A DNA stretch of 7,461 nt, taken from the NCBI GenBank assembly GCA_013329615.1, contig DUKA01000080.1, positions 1 to 7,461 of the forward strand. Reading direction: 5' to 3'. The notes under the pieces were generated by a model, which was not told the DNA's origin, searched no databases, and saw nothing but the letters and a program-made list of their open reading frames with translations. The DNA is from Candidatus Bathyarchaeota archaeon (GTDB lineage Archaea; Thermoproteota; Bathyarchaeia; TCS64). The translations under genes were made by a program, and so were the position numbers. Positions 1 through 5,027 of the stretch are shown piece after piece. The stretch's first letter is position 1. Each line of letters starts with the position of its first letter.

Positions 1-326
1 CACCCGATCTGGCCTTCCTGACGATAACCCTCGGGGTCATGTGCCTCCTGCTGGCCCTCGGCATCCTGATAGAGGACAAGAGCTTGTACGGCAAGGGCGT
101 GATCGGCGCCATACTCGTCTTCGGGAGGACGCCCCTCTTCTTCTACGTCACCCACCTGGTCCTCTACAGGGCACGCCCATTCTTCATGATGCAACCCCTA
201 TTCAGGACGGACCTAGAAACGACCATCGTGTTCTGGCTGATAGGGCTCGCCATCCTCTGGAAACTCTGCTCAAGATATGAGAAGTATAAACGGGCGCACC
301 CGGAGTCGCTGCTCCAGTACGTCTAG
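1..326 (+). CDS. DUF1624 / HGSNAT-like membrane acyltransferase, C-terminal part
   Basis: This is the 3' end of a gene that starts before the window; the reading frame begins at base 3 and stops with TAG at 324-326, leaving about 107 residues. Three hydrophobic segments are visible: one just inside the left edge, one around GAILVFGRTPLFFYVTHLVL, and one near the end (TIVFWLIGLAILWKL). The motif GRTPLFFYVTHL, followed after the last helix by a C-x-x-Y-x-x-Y-K-x-x-H-P pattern, matches the C-terminus of the DUF1624 / heparan-alpha-glucosaminide N-acetyltransferase-like family. These are polytopic membrane proteins thought to move acyl groups onto sugars or other envelope compounds; the substrate here cannot be told. 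The catalytic N-terminal half is outside the window. The stop codon overlaps that of the convergent small gene at 323-490. The family call is fairly sure, the reaction is not. Confidence 0.8.
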   Translation, partial: PDLAFLTITLGVMCLLLALGILIEDKSLYGKGVIGAILVFGRTPLFFYVTHLVLYRARPFFMMQPLFRTDLETTIVFWLIGLAILWKLCSRYEKYKRAHPESLLQYV

Positions 327-490
327 CCCTCGCCGCGCTCCTTCTTCTTCTCAGCCTCCTCCATCGCGTAGAGGAGCGGATAGATGTCATTATGTTGCTT
401 GATCAGCTTTATCGTGAACCTTACAAACCAGGCGATCATGACGAATGACGCCGCGTAGATGAGTATCATGTAGATGAAGACTATGTCCAT
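323..490 (-). CDS. small single-helix membrane protein (55 aa)
   Basis: This short frame starts with ATG (488-490, read leftward) and stops with TAG (323-325). It is preceded by GGTG at 497-500, six bases from the ATG, a good match to the archaeal anti-Shine-Dalgarno sequence. The product begins MDIVFIYMILIYAASFVMIA, a hydrophobic helix over residues 3-23. An amphipathic basic stretch follows (RFTIKLIKQHNDIYPLLYAM), then a very charged tail rich in Glu and Lys. By the positive-inside rule the tail is probably cytoplasmic. It lies 32 bases downstream of the acetyltransferase gene on the same strand, so the two are probably co-transcribed. Its stop overlaps the stop of the convergent acyltransferase gene, and without it the gap would be about 200 bases. 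I do not recognise a family. The hydrophobic/charged layout, ribosome site and snug fit support a real gene; its function is unknown. Confidence 0.72.
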   Translation of the reverse strand: MDIVFIYMILIYAASFVMIAWFVRFTIKLIKQHNDIYPLLYAMEEAEKKKERGEG

Positions 491-522
491 TCACGACACC
501 ACGGAGGGCTGCGCTGCGGGGG

Positions 523-1023
523 CTATTGAAGCTTCCCCTTACCGGGAATGGCGAGGGACATGACCCACGCGTCCTCGCCGTCGAGGTAGTAGCCGTAGTT
601 CCTCTTCGTCTTCGCGAAGCCGAGGTATTCGTAGAGCTTTATGGCGGGCTCGTTTCCGACGCGGACCTCTAGGTAGCACTCCGTCGCCTCGTAGAATGCG
701 GCGGCCTTCTTCATTGCCTCGAACATGAGTACCTTGGCTATGCCCCGGCGCCGGTACTGCTCGCGAGTGGCTATCGAGACTACGTGGACGAGACGCGCGG
801 GGCTCAGGCTCTTGAGCTTGCTGAATCCCCTCTCCACGCGGCACATTATGTAGCCCTGTATCTCGCCGTCCGCCTCCGCGACTATGAATGTCTCCGGGAA
901 CCTACTGTAGAGCTCCCTGTAGAAGCTGCTGCTGTAGTTCTCGGGGAGGCACTCGAAGTTTATCGCCATGACCCTGTTCAGGTCCTCTGCCCTGAACGTC
1001 CTGAGAGTGTACCCTTCGCCCAT
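523..1023 (-). CDS. rimI: Ard1/RimI-type protein N-terminal acetyltransferase (GNAT)
   Basis: The product acetylates the N-terminal amino group of proteins with acetyl-CoA in the cytoplasm. It has 166 residues from the ATG at 1021-1023, the usual length. The GNAT core is clear: LPENY (residues 27-31, the Glu matching the residue important in Sulfolobus Ard1), GYIMCRVERGFS (57-68), HVVSIATREQYRRRGIA (80-96) with the acetyl-CoA pyrophosphate loop RRRGIA, YLEVRVGNEPAIKLYEYLGF (117-136), and a YYLDGEDAWVM ending. These match the crenarchaeal Ard1 enzyme very closely, so this is the broad-specificity archaeal Nat rather than a strict ribosomal S18 enzyme. The frame is open upstream to 1086, but the N-terminal sequence from 1023 fits the family and the added 21 residues would be atypical. 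A TATA-like TTTAAAT about 37 bases upstream fits this start. The small membrane protein gene follows after 32 bases. The gene is divergent from the M50 protease. Confidence 0.92.
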   Translation of the reverse strand: MGEGYTLRTFRAEDLNRVMAINFECLPENYSSSFYRELYSRFPETFIVAEADGEIQGYIMCRVERGFSKLKSLSPARLVHVVSIATREQYRRRGIAKVLMFEAMKKAAAFYEATECYLEVRVGNEPAIKLYEYLGFAKTKRNYGYYLDGEDAWVMSLAIPGKGKLQ

Positions 1024-1056
1024 CCCCGATTCGCCTTTTTCTCCTGAGCCACGCGG

Positions 1057-1063
1057 ATTTAAA
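1057..1063 (-). promoter_or_regulatory. TATA box for the rimI-type gene
   Basis: Read leftward, GTTTAAAT at 1057-1064 is centred about 37 bases before the ATG at 1023. Archaeal transcription normally starts about 26 bases after the box centre, giving a start near 1034 and a leader of roughly ten bases. This favours the ATG at 1023 over the upstream ATG at 1086. No start-site data are visible, so this is inference from sequence and spacing. Confidence 0.5.
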
Positions 1064-1084
1064 CACGTCGGATTCCCATGCAAC

Positions 1085-1094
1085 ACTTATTAGG
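1085..1094 (+). promoter_or_regulatory. TATA-like element for the M50 protease gene
   Basis: The AT-rich ACTTATTAGG at 1085-1094 lies about 32 bases before the TTG start at 1122, the right distance for a short-leader archaeal transcript starting near 1115. A GAGGT at 1106-1110 could act as a ribosome site if transcription begins further upstream; the two readings exclude each other. The 98-base gap to the divergent acetyltransferase gene holds only this element and the opposing TATA box. Confidence 0.4.
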
Positions 1095-1121
1095 GATAAT
1101 CAAACGAGGTTCAACTGTACC

Positions 1122-2240
1122 TTGTCGCAGGGCTTCCTCGTCAACGCGGACGTCGATGGGCTCGTCGAGTCCCTCTTCGTGGTCGAGGACCGCTTCATGG
1201 ACAAGGAGACCCCAAACTACATCGTCTCGCAGAAGACGGAAGGGGACAAACAGCAGATCCTGAAGTACGCCTTCAGGGACCTAGCGGACAGGCTGAGGCC
1301 CATGGGGTACTTCGCCGAGTTCAGGTGGATTGTGGGCAGGTACTACGTCACGCTCTCCCCCAGGCCGCCGGAGAATAAGAGGGGGAGCACGCGGAACATA
1401 ATACTCTTCGCGGTGACCGTCTGCACTGTCCTGCTGGACGGTTACCTTCGGAGCGATAACCCCGTGCTCACGCAGTCGCTCATGGAGGGGACGCCGGTCT
1501 TTCTGAACGCACTCGTCTTCACTCTCGGCATCGTTATCGTGTTTGGGGTGCATGAGATGGGGCACAAGCTGGCGTCGGAGAGGAGGGGTATCAGGGCGTC
1601 GTGGCCCTTCTTCATCCCCGCCCCACCCGGGATGGGGGGCACATTCGGGGCTGTGATAAGCCAGGACGAGCCGCCGACGAACAGGGACGACCTCTTCGAC
1701 CTAGGCATGTCGGGGCCGTTCTTCGGGTTCCTCGCCTCGATCGTGGTCGGCATCGCCGGGATATGGCTATCGTTCACCGTCCCAATCTCGGAGGTGGCGA
1801 AGTGGGCCATCACCTACCCCGAGATAAGGTTCCAGCAGATACCCTTGCCGATCGTACTGCAGATCATCTCGGACTTCGTGCACCCCGTACCCGAGGGGAG
1901 CGTGCTCGTCCTCCACCCACTCGCCTTCGCGGCGTGGGTGGGCTTCCTCGTGACCTTCGTGAACCTCATCCCGAGCTGGCAGCTTGACGGGGGTCACGTG
2001 ATAAGGGCGCTGTTCGGGCGGGAGACCCACAAGATCATCTCGATCACGGGAATCTTCCTGTTGATGATCTCGGGCTACGTCATCATGGCGGTGATCATCG
2101 CCTTCTTCCTGATGAGGGAGGGGACGGAGTCGATGGCGCCACTCGACGACATATCGCCGACGAGCCTTAGCAGAAAACTCGGGTTGATCGGCTACGCCGT
2201 CCTCATGGGGCTCTCGCTTATAGTGCTGCTTCAGGCCTAG
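1122..2240 (+). CDS. Site-2 protease family (M50) intramembrane zinc metalloprotease
   Basis: The 372-residue product is a polytopic membrane zinc protease that would cut substrate helices inside the membrane. The zinc motif HEMGH is at residues 144-148 in the second helix. The third zinc ligand lies in NLIPSWQLDGG at 281-291, the classic NxxPxxxLDGG element. Between them FFIPAPPGMGGTFGAVIS (163-180) is the conserved loop of archaeal members. Residues 1-85 form a soluble, probably cytoplasmic domain ending in YYVTLSPRPP. About six hydrophobic segments follow (near 91-109, 127-147, 195-219, 262-283, 305-330, 353-371). There is no PDZ domain. The start is TTG: no ATG or GTG lies in frame between it and the upstream promoter, and the next in-frame starts (GTG and ATG near residues 20-26) would trim the conserved N-terminal domain. 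The 3' end overlaps the convergent LarA-like gene by 23 bases. The substrate is unknown. Confidence 0.93.
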   Translation: MSQGFLVNADVDGLVESLFVVEDRFMDKETPNYIVSQKTEGDKQQILKYAFRDLADRLRPMGYFAEFRWIVGRYYVTLSPRPPENKRGSTRNIILFAVTVCTVLLDGYLRSDNPVLTQSLMEGTPVFLNALVFTLGIVIVFGVHEMGHKLASERRGIRASWPFFIPAPPGMGGTFGAVISQDEPPTNRDDLFDLGMSGPFFGFLASIVVGIAGIWLSFTVPISEVAKWAITYPEIRFQQIPLPIVLQIISDFVHPVPEGSVLVLHPLAFAAWVGFLVTFVNLIPSWQLDGGHVIRALFGRETHKIISITGIFLLMISGYVIMAVIIAFFLMREGTESMAPLDDISPTSLSRKLGLIGYAVLMGLSLIVLLQA

Positions 2241-3474
2241 CGCCAACAGGGATAGTAGAGCACCCATACGGTATGACGAGTGTCCTGCGCCCCCTCCTGC
2301 CGTCGACGGCCCTACCGTATGCGTCGTTCGCCGTCCTCGCGACGGAGACACCTAAGGGCTCCACCATATACTTGGGGAGGCTTGAGACTAGGAAGATTTG
2401 GCACTTCGCCGTGGCCGCCTTCACGACCTGGAGCGCCTCCGCGCCGAGGGCGTAGCGCCTCTCCAGCTCGGACTGCTGCTCGACGTGCGCGAGGTTTGTG
2501 AAGGTCTCAACACCAAGCCCCTCGGGGCATTCGGCGAGCAGTATTATGGCGCCCCCCTTCTTGACGAGCCTCGTCGCCCCCTGCAGCGCCCAAGAGGCCG
2601 AGTAGAGGTCATAGTCGTGCTTTGCGCCGCCCCCGCTGACCACGACGACGTCTGCACCCGCCTCGGCGTTGATCTGGTAACTGGCTCCGAGGGCGTAGAT
2701 CGCCTGCCCCCAAGTCTCCTCGAGGGCGCCGGCGAAGGCGCTGAGGAGCCTGCCGCGTGTGTTCGTGACGAGTTGTATCGCCATGTCGCAGCCGGCCAGC
2801 TTTACCGCCTCGAGGGCGTCCTCTTTCACCTGATTCGCCTCGACCACGCCGGGCTTCACGTCGCCCTTGAGAAGGAGTTTCCTGTGCGCTTCGACGGTCT
2901 GGGGCGGTGTGAGCCCCGGGATTATCGCCGTGTGTGCGCCGGTGAAGCCCGTGTAGCTGTCTGCCTCGACCTCGCCGACGGCGATCTTAACCTTCGCCTC
3001 GGCGTATGCCTTGTTAACGGCTATGGGCGTCTTTTGGCGGGTCTCGCCGAGGTTTGAGAGGCTCGGAGTCAACCTCGTGTGCTCGACGAGGTTCACGCCC
3101 TTCAGCTCATCCGCGGCCTTTAGAGCCTTGATGAGGTCCTTGCCGCTCCTCTCCCTCACGCCGTTGGCGACTACGACCGTGATCTTGTCCCGTGGCACTA
3201 TGAGGTTGACCAGCTGCGTGACTATGGGTGCGAGGACGGCTACAGCGTTGGCCGGCAAAGTTGTCCCTTCCACGGATATCGCGACCGTGCAGTCAAGGCC
3301 AACAAGTTCTTCCAGCTTCTTCGAGCCACGCGGCTCCGAGAGCGCCTTGGAGACGATCTCGCGTGGGTGTTGTTGTGGGTCTACTCGCACCGGCTCCGCG
3401 ATGCTGAGCAGGTCCTTTATGTCGACGGTGACGTAGACTTCGGTGTTTCCGTAGGGGAGCCAGCATTCAACCAA
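2218..3474 (-). CDS. LarA/DUF2088 family protein, lactate-racemase-like but with degenerate active site
   Basis: The 418-residue product has the two-domain layout of the nickel-dependent racemase LarA: an N-terminal LPYGN (6-10), a central ITVVVANGVRERSG (98-111), the IAVGEVEADSYTGFTGAH...IIPG block (164-187), and a C-terminal ADVVVVSGGGAKHDYDLYSA...GGAIILLAECPEGLG (274-321). LarA uses a nickel-pincer cofactor to racemise 2-hydroxy acids. However, by alignment from memory the DxTRP motif reads EGTTLP (69-74), His108 is Arg107, His174 is Asp172, and the cofactor-linking Lys184 is Thr182. Only the last nickel-ligand histidine has a candidate, His197. Lactate racemase activity is therefore doubtful. 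The start is TTG at 3472-3474; an in-frame stop lies just upstream and no ATG or GTG is near the N-terminus. A TATA box about 40 bases upstream suggests its own promoter. The family call is sure, the activity is not. Confidence 0.85.
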   Translation of the reverse strand: MVECWLPYGNTEVYVTVDIKDLLSIAEPVRVDPQQHPREIVSKALSEPRGSKKLEELVGLDCTVAISVEGTTLPANAVAVLAPIVTQLVNLIVPRDKITVVVANGVRERSGKDLIKALKAADELKGVNLVEHTRLTPSLSNLGETRQKTPIAVNKAYAEAKVKIAVGEVEADSYTGFTGAHTAIIPGLTPPQTVEAHRKLLLKGDVKPGVVEANQVKEDALEAVKLAGCDMAIQLVTNTRGRLLSAFAGALEETWGQAIYALGASYQINAEAGADVVVVSGGGAKHDYDLYSASWALQGATRLVKKGGAIILLAECPEGLGVETFTNLAHVEQQSELERRYALGAEALQVVKAATAKCQIFLVSSLPKYMVEPLGVSVARTANDAYGRAVDGRRGRRTLVIPYGCSTIPVGARPEAAL

Positions 3475-3508
3475 GGGGCTTCAAGAAGTAGTGTCTGTGT
3501 GGGTCTCT

Positions 3509-3518
3509 TAATTTTATG
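3509..3518 (-). promoter_or_regulatory. TATA box for the LarA-like gene
   Basis: Read leftward the sequence is CATAAAATTA, a strong archaeal TATA match centred about 39 bases before the TTG start at 3474. The predicted transcript would start near 3487 with a leader of about 13 bases. It lies in the 60-base gap after the secreted-protein gene, so the LarA-like gene probably has its own promoter even if read-through also occurs. No oligo-T terminator is visible in this gap. Confidence 0.55.
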
Positions 3519-3534
3519 GGATGCGGCGGTGAGG

Positions 3535-4950
3535 CTAGTCGTTCTTTCCATTGCCGTGACCCTTGTTGCCGATGGTTCCGCCACGTCCCCTACCCATGTA
3601 TCCGGACTTTCCGAAGATGCTGTTGGCCCCGTTCGCGTCGCCGTTCTCCATCATCCCCATCCCCTCTTCGAGTAGGGTCTGAAGCTCCTGTATCTTGGCC
3701 TCGACGGCCGACGCGTCCAGCCCATGCGCCTTGAGCTTCTCTACCATCTTCTCCAAGACCTGTATCTGTGCGCGTATCGCGTTCGTGTTCTTCATGCCGA
3801 GCGCGTAGCCGTTGTTGTCGATCGCCCCGAGTCCCTGGTTGAACTCGTCCAACGCCTCTCCGAGGTCGTTGAGGGCGTCGTCGTCTTTGCCGTTCTTAAG
3901 CCAGGCCTCGGCGCGGTTTATGAGGCCGTTCGCTGCCCCGAGGTGGTTCTTCGCCGTGTTCATGTTTCCGAGTCCTATGTGTTGGCCAAGGGACTCCAGG
4001 TCGGTCTCTGTCGAGTTGAGGCGAGCCCTGAGGCGTTCCTTGAACTGCTCCATCAGGCTCTTTCGCACTTCCTTCAGCTGGTCTTTGATTAGCTGCATCG
4101 CGTCATGGAGGTCGTCCCTCGCCTCCTTGATGGCCGCTGCGGCGGCTTCGTAGTCGCCATCCGCGATGAGCGCCGTCGCATTGGTGAGTTTGGCGTTGGC
4201 TGAAGCGACTTGGACTTCGATCTCGGTGACATTCTTGCCGGAGTCGCTGAGAGGCACCAGGACATCTGAGATGCGCTCGGCTTCGCTCTTGAGCTTGTTG
4301 ACATGTAGGGTCAGGGTCTGGTTCTCATCGAGGGTCTCGTCCGGTATCTTGCCTGCGCGTATGGCGAGGATCATGGCGTTCTTGAAGTGGACCATGGCAC
4401 GCTGCGCCGCCTGCGCGGATGCCATGTACTGGCCCTGAGTGTAAAACGCCTCGGCCTCCACTATGGCGTCTGCCCCGTGCGTCATGCTCGCATTGACCGC
4501 GGCTGGAACCGTGTAGCCGTCGTCGAGTATCGCCTGTATGGTTTCTTCGGCGAGCAGCTGAGACTTTACCGCGACTTCGATGAGGGAGTTTGCCACCTCA
4601 TCCGTGGAGACCGTCGTCACCATGAAGACGGTCTCAGCTGTGAGTGCTCCACTCGTTGCCTCGATCATGTAGATGCCGGTGGCCGCCGTCGCTGGGAGCG
4701 TGTAGGTTTTCTGGTATACGCCTGTGGCGTTTGCCGTGACGTTCTCCGAGAAGACGACAACCAAGGCGAGTGTGACGTTCAGATGCACGGTGGCATTAGC
4801 AGGGGCGGTCCCCCTGATGGTCACCGCGTCGCCAGCGTTGTAATACTTTGGCCCGGTCTGGACCGTTAGTCCCGCGGTGGCTAAGACCAGCGGTGCCGTT
4901 GGCACTAGCAGCAGTGCTGCCGCGAGGACTACCATTAGCTTCCTATTCAT
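3535..4950 (-). CDS. secreted helical-repeat protein with N-terminal Ig-like domain, heavily sequon-bearing
   Basis: The product has 471 residues from the ATG at 4948-4950. Residues 1-27 form a signal peptide (MNRKLMVVLAAALLLVPTAP, then an Ala-rich end). Residues 28-112 look like a beta-sandwich of the kind seen in archaeal surface and macroglobulin-like proteins, with GDAVTIRG, a long beta core and YMIEATSG. The rest is almost all helix, with heptad-like stretches and a recurring hairpin ending in G-x-Y/D-x-x-A, for example FYTQGQYMASAQAA (169-182), ALIADGDYEAAAAAI (260-274) and MMENGDANGANSIF (433-446). About nine N-x-S/T sequons occur. The tail is Gly/Asn/Lys-rich (GRGRGGTIGNKGHGNGKND) with no membrane anchor or sorting signal. 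The frame is open to 5136, but the signal peptide and AGGTG eight bases before the ATG settle the start. It lies directly downstream of the membrane regulator, whose outer region shares the hairpin unit. I know no named family; a surface or matrix protein is plausible. Confidence 0.8.
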   Translation of the reverse strand: MNRKLMVVLAAALLLVPTAPLVLATAGLTVQTGPKYYNAGDAVTIRGTAPANATVHLNVTLALVVVFSENVTANATGVYQKTYTLPATAATGIYMIEATSGALTAETVFMVTTVSTDEVANSLIEVAVKSQLLAEETIQAILDDGYTVPAAVNASMTHGADAIVEAEAFYTQGQYMASAQAAQRAMVHFKNAMILAIRAGKIPDETLDENQTLTLHVNKLKSEAERISDVLVPLSDSGKNVTEIEVQVASANAKLTNATALIADGDYEAAAAAIKEARDDLHDAMQLIKDQLKEVRKSLMEQFKERLRARLNSTETDLESLGQHIGLGNMNTAKNHLGAANGLINRAEAWLKNGKDDDALNDLGEALDEFNQGLGAIDNNGYALGMKNTNAIRAQIQVLEKMVEKLKAHGLDASAVEAKIQELQTLLEEGMGMMENGDANGANSIFGKSGYMGRGRGGTIGNKGHGNGKND

Positions 4951-4958
4951 TCGATTTA

Positions 4959-4963
4959 CACCT
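4959..4963 (-). promoter_or_regulatory. ribosome binding site deciding the start of the secreted protein
   Basis: Read leftward this is AGGTG, eight bases before the ATG at 4950. It matches the archaeal 16S 3' end (complement of CACCT). Together with the signal peptide that begins at this ATG, it rules out the longer open frame to 5136, including the ATGs at 4980 and 5028. Confidence 0.65.
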
Positions 4964-4992
4964 GTGTATATGCGGCGCATGATCGCACTTGA

Positions 4993-5026
4993 GGAACCCG
5001 CAGGAACAGTTTGGAACACCTGTTCC
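4993..5026. promoter_or_regulatory. candidate operator: three GGAAC boxes at 10-base spacing ending in a palindrome
   Basis: On the plus strand GGAAC occurs at 4993-4997, 5003-5007 and 5013-5017, exactly 10 bases apart, i.e. about one helical turn. The third box is the left half of a perfect palindrome, GGAACA-CC-TGTTCC (5013-5026); the second box is also extended to GGAACA. The cluster fills most of the 77-base gap between the membrane winged-helix regulator and the secreted-protein gene, ending one base before the regulator's stop codon. Such same-face repeats suit cooperative binding by a dimeric winged-helix protein, and the neighbouring regulator is the obvious candidate (inference). A transcription terminator is unlikely because the stem would have only a 2-base loop and no T run. 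Confidence 0.5.
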
Positions 5027-5027
5027 A

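Noticed and set aside
1024..1086. A 21-residue N-terminal extension of the acetyltransferase from the ATG at 1086.
   Set aside because: It crosses the TATA-like element, has no family match, and Ard1 homologues begin at about the internal Met at 1023.
2264..2321. Inverted repeat CATACGGTA ... TACCGTATG, with a CATAC-G-GTATG palindrome inside it.
   Set aside because: It lies wholly within the 3' coding part of the LarA-like gene and comes from two similar tripeptide contexts (A-Y-G-R and I-P-Y-G). With about 40 bases between the arms, chance plus coding constraint is enough.
2398..3057. A 219-codon open frame on the plus strand opposite the LarA-like gene.
   Set aside because: The GC-rich codons of the real gene leave the opposite strand open. 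The product has no recognisable motif, and the minus-strand frame has clear LarA signatures.
4964..4972. TATA-like ATATACA just upstream of the secreted-protein gene (read leftward).
   Set aside because: It is only about 18 bases from the ATG, so transcription would begin inside the coding region and lose the AGGTG ribosome site.
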